From positions 1-64,000 of the forward strand of contig NZ_LSYT01000013.1 of NCBI RefSeq assembly GCF_001602525.1: a stretch of 64,000 nucleotides of DNA, written 5' to 3'. Source of the DNA: Flavobacterium chilense. GTDB lineage: Bacteria; Bacteroidota; Bacteroidia; Flavobacteriales; Flavobacteriaceae. The position numbers and the translations under genes are program-made. Numbering within the stretch: the stretch's first letter is position 1; every line of letters begins with the position of its first letter. The notes under the pieces were generated by a model. That model saw only the letters and a program-made list of their open reading frames with translations, was not told where the DNA came from and made no database searches. This document shows positions 45,541 through 55,399 of this stretch, piece after piece.

Positions 45541-47298
45541 TTAAACGGCTTTCTTATCCAAAATCAAATCCAATCCGCCAGAAATCAAATGTGCCACTTC
45601 TGGACGTTTAATTTTCAATTGATCCAGATAAACCAATACTTCCTGTAAAAGCTGATCTTCATCTGAACCTTTTAATAGTTCTGCAATTTCAACAGAAAGC
45701 AACCAATCATTAGAATGATTTTTTTGAAGTTTTTCAAATACAGCTTTTAGCTCAGCTTTTGAATCTTTATTTTCTCTAATCATACGAACAGTTTGATATA
45801 GAACTTCTAAATCATCTCTTTCATCTGTATGTTTTGCTTTTATGGTAGTAGTTTTTGGAACGATATTAATCAAATCAAAACTATTCACATCGGCCGGACC
45901 GGAAAAAGCAGAAACCACTTTTTTACCAATTGCCATATCATAATTCCCCCAATCAGGCTGAAACAAAATCGTTTCGCCATGAGTAACAGTACAATTCCTA
46001 AAACTAATTAGGATGATTTCTCCGTGTAAGTTTCTTGAACCCGTAATAATTTCACCTTCAACAATAATATTGCCCTCAAATTCCAGTTTTACAGTTTCAT
46101 TCTCAACGATACTGTAAGCCTGTAAATCTTTCGGACTCATATCTTCAATTGCCAGATTAAATCCTTTTAGTTTTCCAATTGGACTTCCAAATCCATGTGG
46201 ATGTGTTAGCGTTCCGTGTCCAACCAGTTCTTTTTCACGATATGATAAAGCTGTTTGCCCGGTGGTTTGAATGTAAACTGGTTTTCCTTCTTCTTCTAAT
46301 ACGTTTGTAAAAACGCCTGAAATTTGCAAACCTGTACTCAGTTCAATTGTTCCTAAAGCATTCGACTGAATTAATTTATGAATTCCTGAAATACCTCCGG
46401 TGCGCAACGCCATTTTATTGGCAAACTCTTCTAAGATCAGGCTTAAATATGAAAAATTAGGTGTTACATACAGTTGAGGTTGTAATTGTGTAATGTCAAA
46501 GTTTTGATTCGCAGCCGAGATATCGTAAGGAATTTTCTTTACATTATCAGTCATGCACCAGGCACTTTCTCCAATAGAAGAAAGTAATCCGGCACCATAT
46601 ATTTTAGGGTTCTCAATAGTTCCAATTAAGCCATATTCAACAGTCCACCAATGCAGATTTCGAATTTGGGCCATTTCAGACAATTCGCCCATATTATTTT
46701 GTAAATCTGCAACTGCTTTTTCTGCTTCATCAATTTTTTCCTGAGGCGTATCTTCGGCTTCTTTCAAAATCGAAAGCAAACGAATCGCTTCATACATCTG
46801 ATAATCTTTATGAGATGAAATCGCTTTACAGCCAATTTCGCCAAAACGTCTTAAATATTCGGCATATTCGGGATTAGCAATAATAGGAGCATGACCGGCA
46901 CCTTCGTGAATAATATCAGGAGCTGGTGTATATTCAATATGTTCAAGCTGACGAATATCTGAAGCAATAACCAAAACATTGTAAGCCTGAAATTCCATAA
47001 AAGCATTTGGCGGAATAAATCCGTCTACAGCAACCGCAGCCCAGCCAATTTCAGTCAGGATTCGGTTCATTCCGTACATACTTGGGATAGAATCAATTTC
47101 GATTCCCGTTTTTCGTAAGCCCTCTAAATACGAACTATGAGCAACTTTTGATAAATAATCTACATTTTTACGCATAACAAAACGCCAGACTGCTTGGTTT
47201 ATAGGAGTGTAATCGCTATAGTTTTGCGGTTTGATGAATTGTTTTAAATGTTTAGGCAATCGCTCTAATAACGGATTTGTTTCAATACTTGCATTCAT
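45541..47298 (-). CDS. Aromatic amino acid hydroxylase, long form
   Basis: 585 residues. The iron-binding part shows HEGAGHAPIIANPEYAEYL (His ligands, residues 133-138), a third ligand Glu in FGEIG, and WWTVEYGLIGT, all typical of biopterin-dependent phenylalanine/tyrosine hydroxylases. This domain ends near residue 330; bacterial enzymes usually stop there (about 260-300 residues). Here about 250 more residues follow (from about TGGISGIHKLIQSNALGTIE, with beta-strands GNIIVEGEIITGSRNLHGEI). No pterin-recycling gene is adjacent. Likely product tyrosine or another hydroxylated aromatic amino acid. Confidence 0.92.
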   Translation of the reverse strand: MNASIETNPLLERLPKHLKQFIKPQNYSDYTPINQAVWRFVMRKNVDYLSKVAHSSYLEGLRKTGIEIDSIPSMYGMNRILTEIGWAAVAVDGFIPPNAFMEFQAYNVLVIASDIRQLEHIEYTPAPDIIHEGAGHAPIIANPEYAEYLRRFGEIGCKAISSHKDYQMYEAIRLLSILKEAEDTPQEKIDEAEKAVADLQNNMGELSEMAQIRNLHWWTVEYGLIGTIENPKIYGAGLLSSIGESAWCMTDNVKKIPYDISAANQNFDITQLQPQLYVTPNFSYLSLILEEFANKMALRTGGISGIHKLIQSNALGTIELSTGLQISGVFTNVLEEEGKPVYIQTTGQTALSYREKELVGHGTLTHPHGFGSPIGKLKGFNLAIEDMSPKDLQAYSIVENETVKLEFEGNIIVEGEIITGSRNLHGEIILISFRNCTVTHGETILFQPDWGNYDMAIGKKVVSAFSGPADVNSFDLINIVPKTTTIKAKHTDERDDLEVLYQTVRMIRENKDSKAELKAVFEKLQKNHSNDWLLSVEIAELLKGSDEDQLLQEVLVYLDQLKIKRPEVAHLISGGLDLILDKKAV

Positions 47299-47500
47299 TT
47301 CGAAAACGTTGTAGATTAGAATGTAAAATTACGAATTTAGACCGCTATTTTTTGCTGTTTGTCACAATATTTTTATTTGAAAGTATCTTTTGTTGCGTTT
47401 TTGTAGATTTAGGGCTAAACAGAAAAATAAATGTATAAACTAATATATTGGTTTATTCAGGTTTTAAACGGGTGAGTTCATTGAATTAAATTGATTATCC

Positions 47501-47911
47501 TTAAGATTTCTTCAATGTATTTTTCAGTTCATTTTCTGCGTTTCTGAAATATTCGATTTTATGATTAAACATAAAAGCCATGTTGGTAGCACGCATTTTA
47601 GCTTCTTCAGTAATAACTCCTGCAAATTGCGTATCAATTGTGTTGTTGAATATTTCAATCCAGCGATCAAAATGAGTTTTGTCTACTGGTAATTGTTTGT
47701 GTGGCGGAAACGGAGTTCCGGAATAAGCACGAACATCAAATAAAATCGTTTGCCAGAAACCATACATTTTTTCTAAATGAGGAGCCCAGCGATCTTGTAG
47801 TTTATCATTAAAAATTGGACCAATCAAATCATCTTTTCTGACATTATCATAAAAGCTATTTACCATTTGTTTTATGTCTTCCAGATTCGAAATATCTTTA
47901 AGTGTTGCCAT
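47501..47911 (-). CDS. Group III truncated haemoglobin
   Basis: 136 residues. The pattern VRKDDLIGPIFNDKL, HLEKMYGFWQTILF, GTPFPPHKQLPVDKTHFDRW (proximal His in this stretch) and RATNMAFMFNHKIEYFR is typical of the class III 2/2 globins. These bind O2 or other ligands at haem; the exact role is not known. No neighbour suggests a function. Confidence 0.92.
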   Translation of the reverse strand: MATLKDISNLEDIKQMVNSFYDNVRKDDLIGPIFNDKLQDRWAPHLEKMYGFWQTILFDVRAYSGTPFPPHKQLPVDKTHFDRWIEIFNNTIDTQFAGVITEEAKMRATNMAFMFNHKIEYFRNAENELKNTLKKS

Positions 47912-48304
47912 ATTTTTCTATTATAAAATTGAGTTGCAAAAATACGACAACTTCTCTTTTATTGGCTGATATTTATCATTTTCGTTTTTTCCAATTTATT
48001 CTAATTAGTTCTATAAAGTCAGGTTCGAATGTCAATTTTATTGCGATAAAGGATAAAATTCCGATTTTTTGAAAGGGATAATGTTTTAAGTAAGATTTTT
48101 AGTAAATAATTATTTTTTAATGCATTGGTTTTTAATTATTTAAAAAATAATTAGATAAGTTTTTGTAAAGGTAAAATTTTACAATGATGTGTATTTGTAA
48201 AGTTGTAAAAATGCTGATTTAATTAAAATTAACATAATATTGATGTGAATTATTAAAATTAATCTTAAAAAATGAGAAATGTTTAATTATTAAAAAACCA
48301 AAAA
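47912..48304. other. AT-rich upstream region of GH30 gene
   Basis: 393 bp, mostly A and T, between the divergent haemoglobin and GH30 genes. No -33/-7 pair is convincing. No gene is seen. Confidence 0.4.
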
Positions 48305-50710
48305 ATGATGAACAAAACTACCCAAAAACTACCAAAAAGAATGATTTTAAAAATGATGGTTTATATTGTCATTTTAGTTTCATTTACTAGTAAAATGAAT
48401 GGACAGACGGTTACTCCATGGATCACTACAGGAGACCAGTCAAAATTATTGCAGCAGCAGGCAACCGTTAATTTTGGAACCAATTCCGGAAGCAATCCTT
48501 CTACTGTAACGGTTAATGCAGGAACAACCTACCAAACTATGGATGGATTTGGTTATACTCTTACTGAAGGAAGTTGTGAAGTGATCAGTGGTATGGCAGC
48601 TACTCAGCAAAATCAATTATTAAATGATTTGTATAATCCTGTAACAGGTTTAAATGCGAGTGTAATTCGTATTAGTATTGGAGCTTCAGATTTAAGTAGT
48701 TCTTCGTACAGTTACAATGAAACTTCGGGAGATGTGAATATGAATAATTTCAGTCTTAACGGACCGGACTTGACGTATTTAATTCCAATTATAAAAAAGA
48801 TACAGCTTATTAATCCAAACATAAAAATATTAGCCACTCCATGGTCTGCACCACGCTGGATGAAAACTAACAATTCATGGGTTGGCGGAAGTTTACAAAC
48901 TCAATATTACGCTGCCTACGCAAGATATTTTGTGAAATATTTTACTGCAATGCAGGCTCAGGGAATTTCAATTTGGGGAATAACACCTCAAAATGAACCC
49001 GAAAATCCAAATAATGAACCAAGTATGTTAATGAATTCTACAGAACAAAAGAATTTTATCAACACTCAGCTTGGGCCTCAAATGGCAGCAGCAGGTTTTG
49101 GAAATATCAAAATCATAGCTTTTGATCATAACTGCGATAATACAGCTTATCCTATTGATGTTTTAAATAACAGCAGTTATGTTGATGGTGCAGCATTTCA
49201 CTTGTATTTAGGAAATATCTCTGCCATGTCTACTGTACGAAATGCAACAAACAAAAACGTTTATTTTACAGAACAATACACCGGTTCAGGCGGAAGTTTT
49301 AGTGGAGATTTTGGCTGGCACATGCAAAATGTTGTTATTGGAAGTACCAATAACTGGGCAAAAACTGTTTTAGAATGGAATGCAGCAAACAATTCCAGTT
49401 TAGGGCCACGTACTCCTGGAGGATGCAGTACATGTTTAGGTGCAATTACAGTTAATAATAGTACAAGCTATACAAAAAATGTTGCATATTATATTATTGG
49501 TCAAATCTCAAAATTTGTAAAACCGGGAGCGTTAAGAATTGCATCATCAAGCACCAGCGGAACAATTCTTTCAGTAGGATTTAAGAATCCTGACGGTTCC
49601 ATTGCGCTGGTTATTTACAATTCAGGAGGATCTGCTAATACCATCAGAGTAGTTTCGGGATCATCTGCATTTGATTATTCAGTGCCGGCATCAGCAGCAG
49701 TTACTTTTAATTGGGCGACGGGTGCTTCAGTTCCGGTAACGGGAGTTAGTGTTAGTCCAACTTCAGTTTCAATTGCCGCGGGATCAGCTACGCAATTAAC
49801 AGCTACAGTTGCACCAGGTAATGCAACAAATAAAAATGTAACATGGAGTTCAAGTAATTCAGCAGTTGCAACAGTAAATGCAACAGGTTTAGTTTCGGGA
49901 ATTTCAGCAGGAACAGCAACAATAACTGTAACAACGGCTGATGGTGCTAAAACAGCAACAAGTGCCATAACTGTAACAGGATCTTCGTCATCTTTTCCGG
50001 GATACTACAACATCATATCAAGAAATAGCAACAAAGGATTAGATGTGGCAGATAATTCAACCACAAGTGGCGGCCGTATTCAGCAATATGATGTTACCAA
50101 TGGCGGAGGAAGCAATCAAAGATGGAAATTTGTTTCTGATGGAGCCGGAAACTACTACATCATTGTAAAATCGACAGGAATGTATCTGGCAACAGAAAAC
50201 AATAGTACTGCGGATGGAATAAAAGTACAGCAAAAAACTTTCTCTGCTTCAAATGAGTTTAAATGGACGGTTACAAGTCTTGGCGGAGGTTATTATAAAA
50301 TCATTAATCTGAATAGTGGAAAATCATTAGATGTCGAAAATGTTTCAACGGCAAATGGCGCTAATATTCAGGTTTGGGCTTATACAGGAGGATTAAATCA
50401 GCAATGGCAATTGGTACAAGTTGAAGCTTCTGCCAGTAAAAAAGCTTCGGTAGAAGAAGTTAATACAGTTTCTGATTTTTCTCTTTATATCAATGCTACC
50501 AATGATTATTTAAAGATTAATACACCAAATTCAGGTTCGGGCGAAGTAGAAATTTATTCCGCTACAGGTCAGCGTTTGCAAAAAAGAACGGTAAATTTTG
50601 TAAGCGGAAGTGAGGCTGAAATAGAAATTTCAAAACTTCCAGAAGGACTTTATATCGTGAGAGTTAACGACAGCAAAAGATCTTATTCTAAAAAAGTACT
50701 AAAACAATAA
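48305..50710 (+). CDS. Secreted GH30 glycosidase with Big2, ricin-type lectin and T9SS type A domains
   Basis: 801 residues. A signal peptide (MVYIVILVSFTSKMNG) precedes a GH30 TIM barrel (about 55-410) with acid/base Glu in TPQNEPENPN (near 231) and nucleophile Glu in VYFTEQYTG (near 324). A GH30 beta-domain follows (SGTILSVGFKNPDGSIALVI), then a bacterial Ig-like domain (VSVSPTSVSIAAGSATQLT, about 478-555), a ricin B-type lectin domain (about 560-700) and a C-terminal type A sorting domain (SGEVEIYSATGQ, LPEGLYIVRV). It would be exported to the surface and act on a beta-glycan, perhaps glucosylceramide-like or beta-1,6-glucan substrates. Confidence 0.93.
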   Translation: MMNKTTQKLPKRMILKMMVYIVILVSFTSKMNGQTVTPWITTGDQSKLLQQQATVNFGTNSGSNPSTVTVNAGTTYQTMDGFGYTLTEGSCEVISGMAATQQNQLLNDLYNPVTGLNASVIRISIGASDLSSSSYSYNETSGDVNMNNFSLNGPDLTYLIPIIKKIQLINPNIKILATPWSAPRWMKTNNSWVGGSLQTQYYAAYARYFVKYFTAMQAQGISIWGITPQNEPENPNNEPSMLMNSTEQKNFINTQLGPQMAAAGFGNIKIIAFDHNCDNTAYPIDVLNNSSYVDGAAFHLYLGNISAMSTVRNATNKNVYFTEQYTGSGGSFSGDFGWHMQNVVIGSTNNWAKTVLEWNAANNSSLGPRTPGGCSTCLGAITVNNSTSYTKNVAYYIIGQISKFVKPGALRIASSSTSGTILSVGFKNPDGSIALVIYNSGGSANTIRVVSGSSAFDYSVPASAAVTFNWATGASVPVTGVSVSPTSVSIAAGSATQLTATVAPGNATNKNVTWSSSNSAVATVNATGLVSGISAGTATITVTTADGAKTATSAITVTGSSSSFPGYYNIISRNSNKGLDVADNSTTSGGRIQQYDVTNGGGSNQRWKFVSDGAGNYYIIVKSTGMYLATENNSTADGIKVQQKTFSASNEFKWTVTSLGGGYYKIINLNSGKSLDVENVSTANGANIQVWAYTGGLNQQWQLVQVEASASKKASVEEVNTVSDFSLYINATNDYLKINTPNSGSGEVEIYSATGQRLQKRTVNFVSGSEAEIEISKLPEGLYIVRVNDSKRSYSKKVLKQ

Positions 50711-50756
50711 ATAGGTATAAATTTGGGAATTTAATTAGTAATTTGATTTCTGATTT

Positions 50757-50793
50757 AAAAAGGCTGTCTGGTTTAAAATCCCGACAGCCTTTT
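50757..50793. terminator. Bidirectional terminator between GH30 and ilvA
   Basis: AAAAGGCTGTC.GG / CC.GACAGCCTTTT arms around a 9-base loop, between two convergent genes. Confidence 0.8.
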
Positions 50794-50798
50794 GGCTT

Positions 50799-52046
50799 TT
50801 ATCCTATTAGTTGGGTGAATAAGTCCTGATTATCATTTAGATATTGAAATTCAAAACCGTTTTGTGTCATATTCATTTTGATCGCCATAATATCTTTTTT
50901 GTTTTTCAATTCCAGACCAACCACTACAGATCCTACTTCGCGGCTGTTTTTCTTGGCAAATTGAAAATAAGTGATATCATCATCAGGCCCCAGAATATTA
51001 TTTACAAATTCTTTTAAAGCACCGGGACGTTGCGGAAACTGAATCATAAAATAATGCATTAAGCCTTCGTAAAGTAAAGAACGTTCTTTTATTTCGGCAG
51101 TTCTTTCAATATCATTATTACTTCCGCTTACCACACACACAACATTTTTGCCTTTTATTTTATCTGCATAAAAATCTAAAGCCGCAATAGTCAATGCACC
51201 TGCAGGTTCTACCACCATAGCTTCTTCATTGTATAAACGTAAAATTGTGGTACATACTTTTCCTTCGGGAACCAGAACAATATCTTCCAGATTATAGCGA
51301 CAGATTTCAAAAGTCATATCGCCAACTTGTTTTACCGCCGCTCCGTCAACAAATTTATCAATTGTTTTTAAGGCCGTATTTTTATTCTCCTCAATAGAAG
51401 TTTTCATCGAAGGAGCACCTTTAGGCTCTACACCAATAATCTTAGTGTTCGGGCTCAAATGTTTAAAAACTTCGGATAATCCTGAAGCCAGTCCGCCGCC
51501 GCCAATCGGAACAAAAACATAATCGATAGGTTCTTTAAAGCTGTCTAAAATTTCTAAACCAACAGTTCCCTGACCTGCAATTACTTTTTCGTCATCAAAT
51601 GGGTGAATAAATATTTTATGATTCTTGATCGCATCGGCTGTTGCCGAAGCATAAGCGTCATCAAAAGTGTCTCCGGTAAGTACAATTTCGACAAACGATT
51701 TTCCAAACAATTGTACTTGTTTTACTTTTTGTTTTGGAGTTGTTTTGGGCATATAGATTTTTCCTTTTATCTGTAAAAGATGACAGGAGTAAGCTACACC
51801 TTGTGCATGATTTCCGGCACTGGCACAAACAATTCCAATTGCTTTTTCTTTTTCATTCAACGAAGAAATCTTGTTGTAAGCTCCTCTGATTTTATATGAC
51901 CGTACCACTTGTAAATCTTCCCGCTTCAATAGAATGGTTGATTGAAATTCTTCGGAAAGATTTAAATTTTGTGTGAGTGGAGTAGCGGCAACTACATTTT
52001 CAAGTTGCTTTTTAGCATTAAGTACTTCGTTAAATAAATTCATCAT
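50799..52046 (-). CDS. ilvA: Threonine ammonia-lyase (threonine deaminase)
   Basis: 415 residues from the chosen start. The PLP lysine is in VRSYKIRGAYNK; IVCASAGNHAQGVAYSC and the phosphate-binding GGGGLASG loop follow. A C-terminal regulatory domain (about 330-415, YFMIQFPQRPGALKEFVNNI) is present. It makes 2-oxobutanoate for isoleucine synthesis. The open frame begins at 52097, but that N-terminus (MSKKIEKICRIRGKKQN) is read from a dispersed GCCACGGATT repeat; start at 52046 or 52043 is more likely. Confidence 0.94.
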   Translation of the reverse strand: MMNLFNEVLNAKKQLENVVAATPLTQNLNLSEEFQSTILLKREDLQVVRSYKIRGAYNKISSLNEKEKAIGIVCASAGNHAQGVAYSCHLLQIKGKIYMPKTTPKQKVKQVQLFGKSFVEIVLTGDTFDDAYASATADAIKNHKIFIHPFDDEKVIAGQGTVGLEILDSFKEPIDYVFVPIGGGGLASGLSEVFKHLSPNTKIIGVEPKGAPSMKTSIEENKNTALKTIDKFVDGAAVKQVGDMTFEICRYNLEDIVLVPEGKVCTTILRLYNEEAMVVEPAGALTIAALDFYADKIKGKNVVCVVSGSNNDIERTAEIKERSLLYEGLMHYFMIQFPQRPGALKEFVNNILGPDDDITYFQFAKKNSREVGSVVVGLELKNKKDIMAIKMNMTQNGFEFQYLNDNQDLFTQLIG

Positions 52047-52058
52047 GTTTTGTTTTTT

Positions 52059-52130
52059 GCCACGGATTCTACAAATTTTCTCGATTTTTTTGCTCAAAAC
52101 GAAGAAAAATAACTTGTGTAAATTAGTGGC
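52059..52130. repeat. Diverged GCCAC inverted repeat
   Basis: GCCACGGATTCTACAAATTTT and, inverted, TTGTGTAAATTAGTGGC. A relative of the better-conserved pair at 43935-44061. It extends over the apparent 5' end of ilvA. Confidence 0.55.
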
Positions 52131-52153
52131 TATTTAATATTTTTTAAATAAAA

Positions 52154-52178
52154 AAAACCTCCCGATGTGGGAGGTTTT
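52154..52178 (-). terminator. Terminator of DUF4136 gene
   Basis: AAAACCTCCC / GGGAGGTTTT with a 5-base loop. It lies 130 bp past the stop of the DUF4136 gene in its reading direction, before ilvA. Confidence 0.7.
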
Positions 52179-52306
52179 ATAAATTGTATTTTGTTTACTT
52201 ATTTATACAATACCTCGCCATTATTGCTGTATAGCAATAATATTAATAGAGATAATAATGTTATTTAAGTTTTTCATTTCGGATATTTGAAACGCAAATG
52301 TATTAA

Positions 52307-52846
52307 TTATTTTTTTACTGGCGGATATTGTGCCAAAACTTTCGATACAATTTCTTTTACTCTCGCATCTTTTTTATCAATGTTTTTAGTTAAAGTTCCA
52401 ATTCCTTCACCTTGCCAGATCATTTCTTTCTTTTTAGCATCAATCAAATCGATGAATAAAGTTCCTTCTGTAGAGGTTGAAACAGTAGTCTGGTTTCCGC
52501 CATACATCATGTAAGGATTCCATCCCCAACCCCAACCGTAGCCCCAACCGGCACTAAATTGGTTAACGTTTACCTGTTCTCTTGATTTGGTAAAAATATT
52601 GATTAATAAATCAGGATTTTCACTTTTGGTAAAACCTTTAGCTTGCATTTCTTCATCTATGGCATGCAGAATACGTCTTTTATCCAAATCAGATACTTCA
52701 ACCTTATCAATTCCGGGCTTAAAAAAAGCATAAGTTTTATAAGGCGCAAAATCTACGTTTTTATCGTAATCAGAATAAACACTAACCGTACTGCATGACG
52801 CTAGTATTAAAAGCAAAAAAACGGGTACTAATTTGAATGTTTTCAT
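52307..52846 (-). CDS. DUF4136 lipoprotein
   Basis: 179 residues. The lipoprotein signal ends VFLLLILASCST (lipidated Cys). The DUF4136 domain follows (VSVYSDYDKNVDFAPYKTYA, DLLINIFTKSREQVNV, GTLFIDLIDAKKKEMIWQGEG). A Gly/Trp-rich middle (GWGYGWGWGWNPYMMYGGN) is characteristic of the group. It is a periplasmic lipoprotein of unknown function. Confidence 0.93.
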   Translation of the reverse strand: MKTFKLVPVFLLLILASCSTVSVYSDYDKNVDFAPYKTYAFFKPGIDKVEVSDLDKRRILHAIDEEMQAKGFTKSENPDLLINIFTKSREQVNVNQFSAGWGYGWGWGWNPYMMYGGNQTTVSTSTEGTLFIDLIDAKKKEMIWQGEGIGTLTKNIDKKDARVKEIVSKVLAQYPPVKK

Positions 52847-52877
52847 ATGTTTAAAAATTTTAATGTTCTCTTTCTTT

Positions 52878-52940
52878 GTCAGGCTGAGCGGGGTCTAAGC
52901 GCTTTTTTCTTCGAGAGCCTTCGATTTCGCTCGGCATAAC
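52878..52940. repeat. GTCAGGCTGAGCG imperfect inverted repeat
   Basis: GTCAGGCTGAGCG (52878-52890) and the inverted CGCTCGGCATAAC (52928-52940) flank a short core (CGAGAGCC). It lies in the spacer between hutU and the DUF4136 gene, as another intergenic palindrome. Confidence 0.55.
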
Positions 52941-52949
52941 ATTACTCAG

Positions 52950-54926
52950 TTATAGTAGATTTTCATCTACCATATTGGGTAAAGTTACTTTTAATAAAGG
53001 CTGAACTTCCATTGCTCTTTTTATAGCAAAAATTGCTTCGTCATTTCGTGCCCAGCTTCGTCTTGAAATTCCGTTGTTAACATCCCAGAAAAGCATTGAT
53101 GCTAAACGCTTTGAAGCCTCTTTAGAACCATCAAGAACCATACCAAATCCGCCATTTATAACCTCTCCCCAGCCAACTCCTCCGCCATTATGAATAGAAA
53201 CCCAGGTTGCTCCTCTAAAGCTGTCTCCAATCACGTTTTGAATCGCCATATCGGCTGTAAAACGTGACCCGTCATAAATGTTAGAAGTCTCTCTGTAAGG
53301 AGAATCGGTTCCGGAAACATCATGATGATCGCGACCTAAAACAACAGCTCCTATTTCGCCTTTGGCAATTGCCTGATTAAAGGCTTCTGCAATTTTTATT
53401 CTGCCTTCTGCATCAGCATATAAAATACGAGCCTGAGAACCTACAACTAATTTATTTTCCTGTGCACCTTTGATCCATTTAATGTTATCCTGCATTTGCT
53501 GCTGAATTTCATTAGGAGAAGTTTTCGCTAATTCTTCTAAAACCTGGCTGGCGATAGTATCTGTTTTTTGTAAATCTTCCGGTTTTCCTGAAGTACAAAC
53601 CCATCTAAAAGGTCCAAATCCATAATCAAAACACATTGGTCCCATAATATCCTGAACATAACTCGGATATTTAAAATCAATATTGTTTTCTGCCATTACA
53701 TCTGCTCCGGCGCGGGAAGCTTCTAGTAAAAAGGCATTTCCGTAATCAAAAAAGTAAGTTCCTTTTGCAGTATGTTTGTTTATTGCTTTCGCTTGTCGGC
53801 GTAACGATTCCTGTACTTTTTCTTTGAACAATTCAGGATTATTTGCCATCATTTCATTGGCTTCTTCAAAAGAAATTCCAACCGGATAATAACCTCCTGC
53901 CCAAGGATTATGAAGCGAAGTCTGATCAGAACCTAAATCAATTTTGATGTTTTCCTGATCGAAACATTCCCAAACGTCAACTACATTTCCTAAATAAGCA
54001 ATCGAAACGACTTCTTTATTGGCTTTCGCCAAAGTGACTCTTTTTACCAATTCTTCAGTCGAAGTAACAATCTCATTAATCCATCCTTGTTCGTGACGAA
54101 TTTTGGTGATTTTTGGATTTACTTCGGCGCAGACCGTAATACAACCCGCAATATTTCCCGCTTTTGGCTGAGCACCTGACATTCCGCCAAGTCCCGAAGT
54201 CACAAAAAGATTGCCTTCAGGATTTAGTTTTATTTTTCTAAAACCGTTTAAAACCGTAATCGTAGTTCCGTGTACAATTCCTTGCGGACCAATATACATA
54301 TAACTTCCTGCCGTCATTTGTCCGTATTGAGAAACGCCCAAGGCATTCATTTTTTCCCAATCGTCCGGTTTAGAATAATTTGGAATTACCATTCCGTTCG
54401 TAACCACAACTCTTGGAGCTTCTGTATGCGAAGGAAATAATCCCATTGGATGACCTGAATACATCGTTAAGGTTTGTTCATCTGTCATTTCAGACAAATA
54501 TTGCATGGTCAATAAATATTGTGCCCAGTTCTGGAAAACGGCTCCGTTTCCTCCGTAGGTAATCAACTCATGTGGATGTTGTGCTACAGCATAATCCAGA
54601 TTATTCTGAATCATATGCATAATCGCTTTTGCTTGTAATGATTTTCCAGGATATTCGTCAATTGGTCGTGCGTACATTCTGTAATCCGGACGCAGACGAT
54701 ACATATAAATACGCCCGTAAGTTTCTAATTCTTCGGAGAATTCCGGAATTAATACAGCGTGATGTTTAGGGTCGAAATAACGTAATGCATTTTTTAGCGC
54801 CAGTTTTTTCTCTTCTGCTGAAAGAATTTCTTTTCGCTTTGGCGCGTGATTAATTGCAGTATCGTATGTTGCCTTTGGAGGTAATATATTTGGAATTCCT
54901 TGTTGTATTTGTTCTTTGAAAGTCAT
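52950..54926 (-). CDS. hutU: Urocanate hydratase
   Basis: 658 residues, the longer form seen in Bacteroidota (about 560 in Proteobacteria). The order MYSGHPMGLFPS, MTAGSYMYIGPQGIVHG, the NAD-binding GLGGMSGAQPKAGNIAGC and ARAGADVMAENNIDFKYPS fit the family, and VLGRDHHDVSGTDSPYRET follows. It converts urocanate to imidazolone propionate in histidine degradation. No hutH, hutI or other hut gene is nearby, so the pathway is split across the genome. Confidence 0.97.
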   Translation of the reverse strand: MTFKEQIQQGIPNILPPKATYDTAINHAPKRKEILSAEEKKLALKNALRYFDPKHHAVLIPEFSEELETYGRIYMYRLRPDYRMYARPIDEYPGKSLQAKAIMHMIQNNLDYAVAQHPHELITYGGNGAVFQNWAQYLLTMQYLSEMTDEQTLTMYSGHPMGLFPSHTEAPRVVVTNGMVIPNYSKPDDWEKMNALGVSQYGQMTAGSYMYIGPQGIVHGTTITVLNGFRKIKLNPEGNLFVTSGLGGMSGAQPKAGNIAGCITVCAEVNPKITKIRHEQGWINEIVTSTEELVKRVTLAKANKEVVSIAYLGNVVDVWECFDQENIKIDLGSDQTSLHNPWAGGYYPVGISFEEANEMMANNPELFKEKVQESLRRQAKAINKHTAKGTYFFDYGNAFLLEASRAGADVMAENNIDFKYPSYVQDIMGPMCFDYGFGPFRWVCTSGKPEDLQKTDTIASQVLEELAKTSPNEIQQQMQDNIKWIKGAQENKLVVGSQARILYADAEGRIKIAEAFNQAIAKGEIGAVVLGRDHHDVSGTDSPYRETSNIYDGSRFTADMAIQNVIGDSFRGATWVSIHNGGGVGWGEVINGGFGMVLDGSKEASKRLASMLFWDVNNGISRRSWARNDEAIFAIKRAMEVQPLLKVTLPNMVDENLL

Positions 54927-55399
54927 TTTTTTTTAGAGATGCTAAGTTGCTAAGGTTCTAAGACGCTAAGGTATTTTAGTTAGATTAACAACAGATTAAT
55001 TTTTTGTTTTTTGATTATTTTGTCCCGCTGGGACTTAAATCTATAAAAATATCACCCCTCTGGGGCTTAAATGTGACTGATGATGAATTGATAGAATGAA
55101 TTGAAATTTGGAAGTTTAGAATTGGAATTTATTCAAATTATCTAATTTTCAAATTGACTCATTCGCACATTAATGATTTTCTAATTAAAAGCTAGGGATA
55201 ACGGATATCCGACCTATGATAGGATTTGTGGATCGTAATCCTAAATTTTCGCAAGAGAATATCCATTTTAGATTATTAGACAGTTAGACTTCTTAGATGT
55301 TTAAATTTCTTAAAAAGAAATGAAAATCTATATTTTTACTTGTGATTTATAGTTTTTTAGACATCAAAAAAGATCTAACGATCTAAGAAGTCTAAAAAT
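54927..55399. other. Composite repeat-rich spacer upstream of hutU
   Basis: 473 bp. It holds CTTAG-type units (54943-54976, AAGTTGCTAAGGTTCTAAGA), two short perfect palindromes GTCCCGCTGGGAC (55022-55034) and CCCCTCTGGGG (55055-55065), an ATTATCTAATT stretch (55136-55147), and a TTAGA-rich inverted pair (55286-55298 with 55381-55393). No gene is seen until 55400. Confidence 0.6.

Noticed and set aside
49675..49968. 97-codon frame antisense to the GH30 Big2 domain
   Set aside because: Low-complexity Ala/Val/Thr composition is expected from the opposite strand of a Ser/Thr-rich Ig-like domain.
52047..52097. N-terminal extension of ilvA
   Set aside because: The 17 codons come from a dispersed GCCACGGATT repeat; the enzyme's conserved part begins at MNLFNEVLNA.
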